Below, piece after piece: positions 16,265 to 24,099 of a stretch of 64,000 bases of DNA. A program made the translations under genes and the position numbers. This DNA comes from Mycobacterium botniense. GTDB lineage: Bacteria; Actinomycetota; Actinomycetes; Mycobacteriales; Mycobacteriaceae. The notes below the pieces were generated by a model that was given only the letters and a program-made list of their open reading frames with translations, did not search any database and had not been told where the DNA came from. The first letter of the stretch is position 1; each line of letters opens with the position of its first letter. The DNA lies in contig NZ_BLKW01000002.1 in NCBI RefSeq assembly GCF_010723305.1, forward strand, positions 1,922,001 through 1,986,000, given 5' to 3'.

Positions 16265-16281
16265 AGAGAATAATGTTCTCA
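16265..16281. promoter_or_regulatory. Palindromic operator 2 of the mutase cluster
   Basis: AGAGAAT-AAT-GTTCTCA, matching the copy at 11145-11161 in 15 of 17 positions, with the core GAGAA-N5-TTCTC intact. It lies between the divergent SDR (start 16228) and thiolase (start 16293, or GTG 16305), only 12 nt before the thiolase ATG, which suits repression of a promoter with a very short leader. Confidence 0.75.
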
Positions 16282-16292
16282 TATCGCCGTGA

Positions 16293-17444
16293 ATGGAGAT
16301 TGCCGTGCCCGAAGCCGTTATCGTGTCCGCCCTGCGCACCCCCATCGGCACCGCCCGGAAGGGAACACTGCGCGACACCACCGCCTATGAGCTGGCGCAT
16401 CACGTCGTCGCCGAAGCCGCCGCCAGCCTGGATACCGCGCAGGTCGATGATGTGATCTTGGGGGAGGGTCTTTACGGCGGCGGCGTGCTGGCCCGTCACG
16501 CCGCGATCACCGCGGGGCTTACCACGGTGCCCGGCCTGGCCAACAACCGCCACTGCGCGGCCGGTCAGGCAGCGGTGCAGAGCGCGGCCGCCAGCGTGCG
16601 CGCGGGCATGGATCAACTGATCATCGCCGGGGGGGTGAACTCGGCGTCCACGTCACCGCGGTCACGGATCCAGGTGGACGGTGAATGGGTCGACTGGTTT
16701 CCGCCCACCCATCCCGACCGGCCCGACGCGCCTAATCTCGACATGTCGATCACCGTCGGCTGGAACACCGCGGTTAAGGCGGGCATCAGCCGCGAGGAGA
16801 TGGATGCCTGGGCGCTGCGGTCCCACCGCAACGCGATCGCCGCGATCGACGAGGGCCGCTTCAAGGAAGAGATCGTCCCCATCGACACCCCCCACGGGCT
16901 TTTTGCAGTCGACGAGCATCCGCGCCGCGACACCAGCATGGAGAAGCTGGCCGCGCTCAAACCGCTGCACCCGGAAATCGAGGGCTTCTCCATCACCGCC
17001 GGCAATGCCTGCGGCGCCAACGACGGCGCAGCCGTGCTGACCATCGCCAGTGACAGGCTGGGTCTGCCCGCGCTGGCTACCGTGCGGGCCTGGGCCTCGG
17101 TCGGGGTCGACCCCGCTGACACCGGTCTGGCGCCAGTGGAGGCAATCCCGAAAGCCCTTGCTCGCGCTAAGCTTTCACTGTCCGACGTGGATCTGTTCGA
17201 AATCAACGAGGCGTTCGCGTCGATGTGTGTGGCCACCGTCAAGCTGCTCGACCTGGACCCCGACCGGGTCAACGTCAACGGCAGCGGGTGCTCACTGGGG
17301 CACCCGGTGGCCGCGACGGGAGCGCGGATGTTGGTCACCCTGGTGCACGAACTGCGCCGCCGCGGCGGCGGCATCGGGGTCGCGGCGATGTGCGCCGGCG
17401 GCGGAATGGGTTCCGCCACCGTCATCGAGGTCCCCTCGCCATGA
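16293..17444 (+). CDS. Thiolase (acetyl-CoA acyltransferase)
   Basis: A thiolase of 383 residues, performing thiolytic cleavage of a 3-ketoacyl-CoA. The nucleophile is Cys88 in LANNRHCAAGQAAVQ. The later motifs are NEAFASMC, GSGCSLGHPVAATGAR (catalytic His) and MCAGGGMGSA (second catalytic Cys). ATG 16293 or GTG 16305 (VPEAVIVSALRTP) could be the start; the latter is nearer to the usual thiolase N-terminus. It is the first gene behind operator 16265-16281, followed 7 nt after its stop by the MeaB-like gene. Confidence 0.92.
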   Translation: MEIAVPEAVIVSALRTPIGTARKGTLRDTTAYELAHHVVAEAAASLDTAQVDDVILGEGLYGGGVLARHAAITAGLTTVPGLANNRHCAAGQAAVQSAAASVRAGMDQLIIAGGVNSASTSPRSRIQVDGEWVDWFPPTHPDRPDAPNLDMSITVGWNTAVKAGISREEMDAWALRSHRNAIAAIDEGRFKEEIVPIDTPHGLFAVDEHPRRDTSMEKLAALKPLHPEIEGFSITAGNACGANDGAAVLTIASDRLGLPALATVRAWASVGVDPADTGLAPVEAIPKALARAKLSLSDVDLFEINEAFASMCVATVKLLDLDPDRVNVNGSGCSLGHPVAATGARMLVTLVHELRRRGGGIGVAAMCAGGGMGSATVIEVPSP

Positions 17445-17451
17445 TGAGTTA

Positions 17452-18339
17452 ATGAGCATCGCCGAGCTGGTCGCGGCCGCGCGCAACGGATCGCCGCGCG
17501 CCGCGGGCCGGTTGCTCAGCTTGGTCGAGGGCGATCGCCGCGACGAGGTGCTGGCGAGCGTGGGTCCGTCATCGGTGCGCGTCCTCGGGGTCACCGGACC
17601 GCCCGGTTCGGGCAAGTCGACGACGATCGGGGCTCTGGTCGGTGCGTACCGGCAGCGGGGGCTGCGCGTCGCGGTGCTGGCCGTCGATCCGTCCTCACCG
17701 TTCAGCGGAGGTGCGTTGTTGGGCGACCGGATTCGGATGGCCGCCCATATCAACGACCCCGAGGTGCTGATTCGATCGGTGGCGACCCGCGGTCATCTGG
17801 GCGGTCTGGCGGCCGCGGTCCCCGCGGCGATCCGGCTGCTCGGGGCGATTCGTTATGACGTCGTGTTGGTGGAAACCGTGGGTGTCGGGCAGTCCGAGAT
17901 CGAGGTCGCCGCCGTCGCCGACCCGACCGTGGTCATCCTCAACCCCGGGGCGGGTGACGCTGTGCAAGCCGCCAAAGCGGGTCTGCTGGAGGTGGCCGAC
18001 ATCGTGGCGGTCAACAAGGCCGACCGCGACGGCGCAAACCAGACCATCCGCGAGCTGCGCGCCGAGACCAAGGCCCCGATCGTGAGCCTCATCGCCGCGA
18101 GGGGCGAAGGTATCCCGGAGTTGATGGAGGCTATCGATGCTCACCACCGCGCTGATAGCCGGACGCGTCGGGTGGCCCGCGCCCGGGCGCAGATTCTGTC
18201 GCTGGCGCAAACCCGGCTGCGCGCCCACCCGGATCTGGAGCGGCTCGCCGAAGCCGTCGCCGACGGATGCGACGATCCTTATTCGGCTGCCGAGCGACTA
18301 CTGTCGGAGGGATCGGTCGCCGGACGGCAAACCGACTGA
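17452..18339 (+). CDS. meaB: MeaB/ArgK-type GTPase, chaperone of the B12 mutase
   Basis: A G3E-family GTPase of 295 residues from ATG 17452. It has Walker A GPPGSGKS (residues 49-56), VLAVDPSSPFSGGALLGDR, ETVGVGQSE and the base-specificity motif VNKAD. MeaB/MMAA proteins protect and reload the cobalamin of acyl-CoA mutases. Its presence at the far end of the cluster, under the second copy of the shared operator, is good evidence that all genes from 5564 to 18339 serve one B12-dependent pathway. The frame is open further upstream inside the thiolase gene but without a plausible start. Confidence 0.93.
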   Translation: MSIAELVAAARNGSPRAAGRLLSLVEGDRRDEVLASVGPSSVRVLGVTGPPGSGKSTTIGALVGAYRQRGLRVAVLAVDPSSPFSGGALLGDRIRMAAHINDPEVLIRSVATRGHLGGLAAAVPAAIRLLGAIRYDVVLVETVGVGQSEIEVAAVADPTVVILNPGAGDAVQAAKAGLLEVADIVAVNKADRDGANQTIRELRAETKAPIVSLIAARGEGIPELMEAIDAHHRADSRTRRVARARAQILSLAQTRLRAHPDLERLAEAVADGCDDPYSAAERLLSEGSVAGRQTD

Positions 18340-18382
18340 CCAGCTGTGCAGCGCCTCCACCGCCCGCAAGGCACGGTGTATC

Positions 18383-18748
18383 CGGCGGACCACTATCGAC
18401 CTTGGCGAACAGCAGACGGCACGCCTCGGCAGGTTGGCCGAACAATAAGCAGCGCAACGTGATCCTTGTCGACTCCAAGGTGCTGACCGCTCATTTACGA
18501 GGTATCGTCGCCGTCCGCGCCTGGCTGGTCAGCGCTTCCCGGAGCGGACCTCTGGCGCTCAGCGCGGTATCGATTGCCGAACTCAACGGCGGTACGCGCA
18601 GCATATGCGTCGATATCGCTGTAACCACGATCCAATCGGGCTGGCCGACAATCTCATCGCTGCAACCGTGGATGTGACAGGTCTGCTACCGGCAACGCTC
18701 CGGAACTTTCCAATGTGCGAGCATCGACGGGCGCTGTTGGCCGGCTGA
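18383..18748 (+). pseudogene. Degraded VapBC toxin-antitoxin pair
   Basis: An antitoxin remnant (18383-18448) reads RRTTIDLGEQQTARLGRLAEQ-stop, resembling only the first strand and helix of a VapB; its start codon is not evident. Eleven bases later GTG 18459 begins a PIN-domain toxin remnant: ILVDSKVLTAHLRG, then LSAVSIAELNGGTRS. After that the frame changes at about 18600 and the C-terminus continues in another frame from 18605: MRRYRCNHDPIGLADN, then LIAATVDVTGLLPATL, ending at TGA 18746-18748. The two halves total about 96 residues against roughly 130 in intact VapC, so an internal piece is deleted and the frame is lost. The first acidic residue (VDSK) and the GLADN acidic site are present, but no functional toxin can be made. 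Confidence 0.72.
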
Positions 18749-18833
18749 GCCGCCGTCGACCGGGACCGCTCATCCGGTTCGCCGCCCGGCCGCCTCAGGC
18801 TGTGCGAGCTCGTTGATTGGCTACCCTCAGGGC

Positions 18834-19490
18834 ATGCCTTTCACGGTGGCCGTCAGCCGGTTCGCAGACATCACGCGCAGCGCCGCCCAAACGCGCATCC
18901 TCGACGCCGCGCTGAAGCTGATCGGCGAGCACGGCGTGGGCGGGACGTCGCTGCAAATGATTGCCGACGAGATCGGAGTCACGAAAGCGGCTGTCTACCA
19001 CCAATTCAAGACCAAGGAAGAAATCGTCATCGCGCTCACCGAGCGAGAACTCGGGGGATTGGAGGAGGCACTGGAAGCCGCCGAAGCCGAGGAGCATGCG
19101 CCTCGCGCTCGCGAGCTGCTGCTGGACCGGGTCATCGATCTGGCCGTGCAACGCCGCGGTGCGATGAGCACCCTGCAGTTCGATCCTGTCGTCGTCCGAC
19201 TACTCGCCCAGCATGAACCGTTCCAGCGGTTTATCCAGCGCCTGTACGGTGTGCTGGTCGATGAGGCCGGCGACGACGCCCGGGTGTTTGCGGCGATGCT
19301 CTCGGGTGCCATCGCAGTCGGCGTCATGCATCCACTCGTGGCAGACATCGACGACGAGATGCTGCGGGCTCAATTGCTACGTCTGACGCGACGATTCATG
19401 AACCCGTCGGAGGGAAGCGGGAAAGCTCAACGGGCTGCCACCATGCGCGCATTGACTCGCCGTGTAGCCAAAGCGAAACCACCCGCCTGA
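18834..19490 (+). CDS. TetR-family regulator 1 (paralogue of the one at 20540)
   Basis: A TetR regulator of 218 residues from ATG 18834 (a TTG at 18813 is less likely). The N-terminal helix-turn-helix is TSLQMIADEIGVTKAAVYHQFKTK, followed by an acidic helix with EALEAAEAEEHAPRARELL. It is a close paralogue of the minus-strand regulator at 20540-21157; both share LQMIADxIGVTKAAVY, LQFDPVVVRLLA and GVMHPLVAD. The palindrome at 19517-19530 sits between this gene and the next SDR, and a similar double site lies before the paralogue. I infer that one or both regulators bind TAGCCGATCGGCTA. Ligand unknown. Confidence 0.9.
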   Translation: MPFTVAVSRFADITRSAAQTRILDAALKLIGEHGVGGTSLQMIADEIGVTKAAVYHQFKTKEEIVIALTERELGGLEEALEAAEAEEHAPRARELLLDRVIDLAVQRRGAMSTLQFDPVVVRLLAQHEPFQRFIQRLYGVLVDEAGDDARVFAAMLSGAIAVGVMHPLVADIDDEMLRAQLLRLTRRFMNPSEGSGKAQRAATMRALTRRVAKAKPPA

Positions 19491-19515
19491 GGCCAGAGCC
19501 GGAGCTTGTCGCACC

Positions 19516-19531
19516 CTAGCCGATCGGCTAC
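19516..19531. promoter_or_regulatory. Operator A: TAGCCGATCGGCTA palindrome
   Basis: CTAGCCGATCGGCTAC with a perfect 14-bp palindrome at 19517-19530, located 36 nt before the ATG of the SDR at 19567. The same palindrome is found at 21191-21229 (two copies) and at 32734-32749, always upstream of a gene start. Confidence 0.8.
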
Positions 19532-19566
19532 TGTTCTCTCGCCACGGTGATCTCTAGGGAGAGCAG

Positions 19567-20457
19567 ATGACAGCACAACCACGCGGCCATGATGTTCTGG
19601 TCGTCATCGGGTCGGGTGGAATAGGGTTGGCGATCGCCCGCCGTGTCGGCGCGGGCCGGGTCATCGTGCTGGCCGACATCAGCACAGCACGCCTGCACAC
19701 CGCCGCTGAGGCACTGCGCACTGATGGTCATCAGGTGCTGACCTGCGAAACCGACGTCACCTCGCGCAGTTCGGTCGCCGCTGCGGCCGAGCTGGCCGAG
19801 CGGGCCGGTCGGGTCGCAGCGGTGGTGCACACGGCGGGACTTTCGCCGCAGCAGGCATCCGCGGATAAGGTTCTGGCGGTTGATCTGCTCGGGGTCGCGC
19901 TGGTTCTCGACGAGTTCGGCGCGGTCATTGCCCCGGGAGGCGCCGGTGTGGTGATCGCCAGCATGGCCGCCCACATGTACCCGGCCTTGGACGCCGGGGT
20001 CGAGCGTCAGCTGGCCACCACGCCTACTGATGAGCTACTCAGCCTTGACGCCTGCGCGTCGATCACCGACAGCCGAATGGCATATCCGTTTGCCAAGCGG
20101 GCCAACCAAATTCGGGTAGCTGCTGCGGCAAAAGCCTGGGCGGAGCGCGGTGCACGGGTCAACTGCATCAGCCCGGGCATCATCTCCACGACAATGGGAC
20201 AGCAGGAGCTGGCGGGCGAGTCCGGTGCGTTCATGCAAGCCATGGTCGACAATGCCGGCCTGCGGCGCATCGGCACACCCGAGGACATCGCCGCCGCTAC
20301 CGAATTTCTGCTCGGGCCATCGGCCAGCTTCATCACCGGCACCGATCTTCTTGTCGATGGTGGAGTCATCGCGGCGATCCGCACGGGGACAATCGATCTC
20401 GGTCTCGACGGTCGCGGCGCCACGCAACCGACCCCGGCCGAGACGTCGAAAGAATAG
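19567..20457 (+). CDS. SDR-family oxidoreductase
   Basis: A short-chain dehydrogenase of 296 residues with a Gly-rich motif VIGSGGIGLAIARRV and DVTS; the active-site region is YPFAKRANQIRV (YxxxK), followed by NCISPGIIST and TGTDLLVDGGV. A longer-than-usual insertion (about residues 140-165) precedes the active-site Tyr. It sits between two paralogous TetR genes, directly behind operator A, so it is probably the primary controlled enzyme of this pair. Shine-Dalgarno: AGGGAGAGCAG just before ATG 19567. The substrate is unknown; similar mycobacterial SDRs act on steroids and lipids. Confidence 0.88.
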   Translation: MTAQPRGHDVLVVIGSGGIGLAIARRVGAGRVIVLADISTARLHTAAEALRTDGHQVLTCETDVTSRSSVAAAAELAERAGRVAAVVHTAGLSPQQASADKVLAVDLLGVALVLDEFGAVIAPGGAGVVIASMAAHMYPALDAGVERQLATTPTDELLSLDACASITDSRMAYPFAKRANQIRVAAAAKAWAERGARVNCISPGIISTTMGQQELAGESGAFMQAMVDNAGLRRIGTPEDIAAATEFLLGPSASFITGTDLLVDGGVIAAIRTGTIDLGLDGRGATQPTPAETSKE

Positions 20458-20539
20458 ACCTGGACGCAGATGTCAATGCCGGTGCTCACGCGGCTGCGTC
20501 ATTTATGGTGAGGCCCGACAAGGCTGACAGTCGCTGGCT

Positions 20540-21157
20540 TTATGTCAGCGCTCGCGCCGCCCCGCGCGGAGCGGGTTCCGGCAGATTGAGCATGCGCCGT
20601 GCCGTGCGCAGCAGGTCGGCGCGCAGCGTGTCATCGTCCAGGTCAGCCACGAGTGGATGCATCACGCCGGCGAAGATCGCGCCGGACAGCATTGCCGCGG
20701 GCACGCGCGCCGCGGGGTCGGCGTCACCGAGGAGTACCGCAGTCAGTCGCCGGGTGAATCGCTGGAACGGTTCATGCTCGGCGAGCAACCGCACGACAAC
20801 GGGATCGAACTGCAGCACACCCATAGTGCTGCGGCGGCGCGCGACGGCCAGCTCGATCACCCGGTTGAGAAGCACCTCACGTGCTCGAGGCGCATGCTCC
20901 TCGGCTTCAGCTGCCTCCAGCGCATCCTCCAGCTCAGCAAGCCCGCGCTCGGTGAGCGCGATGACGATGTCGTCTTTGGTCTTGAACTGACGGTACACGG
21001 CCGCCTTTGTCACGCCGATCGCATCGGCAATCATCTGTAGCGACGTCCCGCTGACTCCATGCTGCGCGATCAGTGTGAACGCGGCATCGAGCACACGATT
21101 TTGCGCAGCGGTGCGCGTGATGCCACCGAATCGAACGGCGGTCGGCCCGGAAATCAC
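20540..21157 (-). CDS. TetR-family regulator 2 (paralogue of the one at 18834)
   Basis: A TetR regulator of 205 residues from GTG 21157. The DNA-binding helices are TSLQMIADAIGVTKAAVYRQFKTK; the ligand domain contains ALEAAEAEEHAPRAREVL and VLQFDPVVVRLLAEHEPF, nearly the same as in the 18834 product. The gene is inverted relative to its paralogue, with the SDR between them. A perfect 16-bp inverted repeat built from two copies of the operator (21191-21229) lies 34 nt upstream of the start, so autoregulation and control of the divergent genes are likely. Confidence 0.9.
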   Translation of the reverse strand: MISGPTAVRFGGITRTAAQNRVLDAAFTLIAQHGVSGTSLQMIADAIGVTKAAVYRQFKTKDDIVIALTERGLAELEDALEAAEAEEHAPRAREVLLNRVIELAVARRRSTMGVLQFDPVVVRLLAEHEPFQRFTRRLTAVLLGDADPAARVPAAMLSGAIFAGVMHPLVADLDDDTLRADLLRTARRMLNLPEPAPRGAARALT

Positions 21158-21190
21158 AGCACGAGGGTAACCGACGGGTATTGCCCTCCG

Positions 21191-21229
21191 GTTGCCGATC
21201 GGCTACTCTCCTGGTAGCCGATCGGCAAC
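21191..21229. promoter_or_regulatory. Operator B: double palindrome forming a large inverted repeat
   Basis: GTTGCCGATCGGCTAC (21191-21206) and GTAGCCGATCGGCAAC (21214-21229) are perfect reverse complements separated by 7 nt, and each arm is itself a near-palindrome centred on CCGATCGG. Centres are 23 bp apart, about two helical turns, which suits two TetR dimers on one face of the DNA. It lies between TetR 2 (minus) and a small gene at 21263 (plus) leading to the mce region. Confidence 0.85.
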
Positions 21230-21262
21230 TTAGGCGGAGCCGGCCGAAGCGGAGGAGCCCCG

Positions 21263-21367
21263 GTGTCGGGTGAACATCTCACTGACAGCGATCAGCAGGT
21301 CCTCGAGGTGCCCATGGTGGTTGCGGATCGCGCAAAGCACCGGCGAATCGTGCTCCCCGCCGAGTGA
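21263..21367 (+). CDS. Small 34-residue protein or leader peptide behind operator B
   Basis: GTG 21263 is preceded by GGAGGA (21251-21256) at an ideal 6-nt distance, and the frame ends at TGA 21365-21367. The product starts SGEHLTDSDQQVLEVP and ends in the basic then acidic tail RAKHRRIVLPAE. I recognise no family. It is the first frame downstream of the double operator and ends 15 nt before the PucR-type regulator, whose own Shine-Dalgarno is weak, so it may act as a translational coupling leader or be the residue of a longer gene. Confidence 0.45.
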   Translation: MSGEHLTDSDQQVLEVPMVVADRAKHRRIVLPAE

Positions 21368-21382
21368 GATTCGGGCGCACTG

Positions 21383-22546
21383 ATGAAGGGTTCATTATTG
21401 CGCTTGTCCGCACCCGAAGCCGATGCGCAGCAAGTCCTCCGGGTGGTCGCCTATTTCGACACTCTCGTGGAACGCTGCGTATCCACGGAGGAGTTCGTTC
21501 GGGCCACCAGCGTTCTGGCACGGTGTGCGTGTGGGTTGAAATCCGCGGATGGGGAAACCTGGCGGTTCGGGCCGACCGGCGACGCGCTGTCTGGCGACGA
21601 TTATCGTGTGTCAAGCCAAGCGGATTTCGACATCAACGGAACGCCGGGAAGTTTGTGGCTGGAACGACCGGGGGGCGCCGGGCCGCTGGACGACCTGTTG
21701 CTCGACCGCGCATCGGTGGCTGCACGGCTACTACTGGGAAGCGCGCAGACGAAACGTGTGACCGGGGTCAGCGATCCCGCTCTGGTCGAGGTGGTGCTGA
21801 GCCGACGTGAGTCGGCGGCCGACCGGCGCCGGGCACTCCGGCGGCTCGGGCTTGCACCGCATTTGCCGCTGCGGGTAGCTGCGGTTTCGGTGGAGCCGGA
21901 CCGTGACCCGGCCGCCGAGGCGATAGCGTTGCTAACGTGCAAACAACGGGTCCAGTCGGTGTGTGTGGCCGGTCTCGGTGCTGTCGCGGCAGTGCTTTTC
22001 CAACATGACAAGCAGACCGATGCGCTAGCCGACTGGCTGCGCACGGCCTTGCGCGACCTGACAGATAATCAGCACCGCAACAGCGGCATCCGGATCGGCG
22101 TCGGAAGCAGTGTTGACAGCGGTCAGGCCGAGAAGTCCTGGCGTCAAGCAGTTTTAGCGTTGCGATTCGCGGCTCCCAGCGACCTGGCAGGCCAGACCTG
22201 GGATCCCGTCAGCGCCGTAGTTGATTTCGGCACACTGGGGGTGCTCGCGGTGCTTGCCGAAGTACCGTCCGCGCGCCTGCGCGACGACCCTGATGTCGCA
22301 GCCCTCGATGCCCTGGGCGAAACGGATCACGGTGATCTGGATATTGCTGCGTTAGAGGCTTTTTGCCGAACCGGTTCGCTGCGCCAGGCGGCGCAGGTGT
22401 TGTACCTTCACCATAGCTCGGTGGCCGCTCGATTGGCGCGCATTGAGAGCACGTTCGGCTGGCACCTCGACGACCCAGCAGACCGGTTCAAGGCCCAACT
22501 CACGTTATGGGCGCGCAGGATCGCTCATGCACCCGGGTATCGCTGA
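21383..22546 (+). CDS. PucR/CdaR-type transcriptional regulator
   Basis: A 387-residue regulator. The C-terminus has the PucR-family helix-turn-helix: ALEAFCRTGSLRQAAQVLY, then LHHSSVAARLARIESTFGW and a short tail DRFKAQLTLWARRI. The middle (residues about 165-300) resembles the GGDEF-like domain seen in this family (GIRIGVGSS, then EKSWRQAVLALRFA). The N-terminal sensing region is unassigned. It lies just upstream of the mce operon and downstream of operator B, so it is a likely second-level regulator of mce. No strong Shine-Dalgarno is visible. Confidence 0.85.
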   Translation: MKGSLLRLSAPEADAQQVLRVVAYFDTLVERCVSTEEFVRATSVLARCACGLKSADGETWRFGPTGDALSGDDYRVSSQADFDINGTPGSLWLERPGGAGPLDDLLLDRASVAARLLLGSAQTKRVTGVSDPALVEVVLSRRESAADRRRALRRLGLAPHLPLRVAAVSVEPDRDPAAEAIALLTCKQRVQSVCVAGLGAVAAVLFQHDKQTDALADWLRTALRDLTDNQHRNSGIRIGVGSSVDSGQAEKSWRQAVLALRFAAPSDLAGQTWDPVSAVVDFGTLGVLAVLAEVPSARLRDDPDVAALDALGETDHGDLDIAALEAFCRTGSLRQAAQVLYLHHSSVAARLARIESTFGWHLDDPADRFKAQLTLWARRIAHAPGYR

Positions 22547-22821
22547 CGTGGTTTAACGCTCGTTGGCCATCGTGGCGCGCGTTCGTCGGCTATTGGCCGC
22601 CGTAATCCCGACAGATGTCGGATGACTTGTCACACTCTGCGCTGTCAAACTTTTCCAAACAAACAGGTGCCGGAAGGGTTGCGATTGTGCCGCGGACTCG
22701 TGCTTGTTCCGGGACGCGAGTTGCGCAATGACCCCAACAGCAAAACCGCCACCGCCGGTGCCGTTGTTGGCCTGTGGGCGCAACGGCGATGTCAGCCTGT
22801 CGGGACAGGAGAGGAGACGCA

Positions 22822-24099
22822 GTGACCAGTCATCGTGGTCTGGGCTCTGACCTCTTGCCCGAAACTGACAGAGCCGATGAACCGGTCGGGTCGTCGCCGC
22901 GGCTGCACTTGGGCGCTCGCGAATACGCACGTCCGCTGGCGGGCCTGGTGACCATTGCGGCGGTGCTCGCAATCGTGGCGGTGGCCGCGGACCTTTTCCA
23001 GGGTGGCTTTACCCCGGCAGTGCCGGTAACCGTGATCGCGCCACGGGCTGGTTTGGTGATGAACCCTGACGCCAAGGTGAAGATGCACGGCGTGCAGGTA
23101 GGCAAGGTCGCCTCTATTCAGCCGCTGCCCAACGATCAAGCCGCCCTTCACCTGGCGATGGATCCCTCGCAGCTGGACCTGATTCCGGCCAATGTGCTGG
23201 TCGACATCGCATCGACAACGGTATTCGGCGCCAAGTTTGTCCGGTTGGTGCCACCTGCGAAGCCCTCACCGCAGCCGCTGCGCGCAGGTCAAGTTCTCGA
23301 TGGCAAGCACGTCACGGTCGAAATCAATACGGTTTTCCAGCAGCTCACGTCGGTGCTATCCAGGGTTGAACCGGAGAAACTCAACGAAACGCTGGGCGCA
23401 CTGGCGTCGGCACTGGCCGGCCGGGGCCACAAGATCGGCCAGATGCTCAACGATCTTGACGCGCTTCTTATCAAACTGGATCCGAGCCGCCCCGCGCTCA
23501 ACCATGATCTTGCGGTCGCCCCAAACGTGCTCAACGCCTACGCCGATGCGGCACCGGGACTGATGAAAACGGCAGACAACACGACGCGGGTGAGCCAAAC
23601 CATCGTTGACGAGCAACACAACCTGGACGCGCTGCTGATGAGCGCGATTGGTTTGGCCGACATCGGCAACCAGGTGTTGGGCGACAACAAGAAACGGCTA
23701 GCCGACGTCGTGCATCTGCTGCTGCCCACAACCGATCTGCTCAACGAGTACCACGAGGCTCTGACCTGCGGTCTCGGGGGTGCCGTGGTGTTGACCAAGC
23801 AACCGCCACCGAGAGATCCGGGCATCACCCTATTGCTCGGATTCGATTTCGGCGCAGAGCGTTATCGGTACCCGGGCGATCTGCCCAGGGTGGCGGCCAA
23901 AGGCGGCCCACAGTGCACCGACCTTCCGAAACTGCCCTTCGAAGGGCATGCGCCGTTTGTTGTCGCCGACGTGGGCTCCAACCCCTTCAAGTACGGAAAC
24001 CAGTTCCTGATGTGGAACTCCGACCTCATTAAAGAGTGGCTATTCGGGCCCCTTGACGGGCCGCCGCGCAACACTATGCAGATCGGCCAACCCGGATGA
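22822..24099 (+). CDS. mceA: MceA, Mce-family substrate-binding protein
   Basis: First Mce protein of the operon, 425 residues from GTG 22822, preceded by GAGAGGAG. One N-terminal transmembrane segment (about residues 38-58, LAGLVTIAAVLAIVAVAADLF) is followed by the MlaD/Mce domain (VTVIAPRAGLVMNPDAKVK; GVQVGKVASI) and a helical Mce4_CUP1-type region with long heptad-like helices, then a C-terminal ordered part. Mce proteins form a periplasmic tunnel for lipid uptake together with YrbE permeases. Here no yrbEA/yrbEB genes precede mceA: the 275 bp upstream hold no gene and then a PucR regulator. The stop overlaps mceB (ATGA). Confidence 0.93.
   Translation: MTSHRGLGSDLLPETDRADEPVGSSPRLHLGAREYARPLAGLVTIAAVLAIVAVAADLFQGGFTPAVPVTVIAPRAGLVMNPDAKVKMHGVQVGKVASIQPLPNDQAALHLAMDPSQLDLIPANVLVDIASTTVFGAKFVRLVPPAKPSPQPLRAGQVLDGKHVTVEINTVFQQLTSVLSRVEPEKLNETLGALASALAGRGHKIGQMLNDLDALLIKLDPSRPALNHDLAVAPNVLNAYADAAPGLMKTADNTTRVSQTIVDEQHNLDALLMSAIGLADIGNQVLGDNKKRLADVVHLLLPTTDLLNEYHEALTCGLGGAVVLTKQPPPRDPGITLLLGFDFGAERYRYPGDLPRVAAKGGPQCTDLPKLPFEGHAPFVVADVGSNPFKYGNQFLMWNSDLIKEWLFGPLDGPPRNTMQIGQPG

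Noticed and set aside
17050..17451. Upstream extension of the MeaB frame inside the thiolase gene
   Set aside because: The extension is Arg/Ser/Pro-rich shadow sequence. MeaB homology starts at ATG 17452 directly after the thiolase stop.
18811..18824. Degenerate match to TAGCCGATCGGCTA at the TetR 1 start (TTGATTGGCTAC)
   Set aside because: Only one half is conserved and it overlaps the alternative start; not counted as an operator.
22728..22850. A 40-codon frame just before and overlapping mceA
   Set aside because: No Shine-Dalgarno, no recognisable sequence, and it overlaps the well-supported GTG start of mceA.
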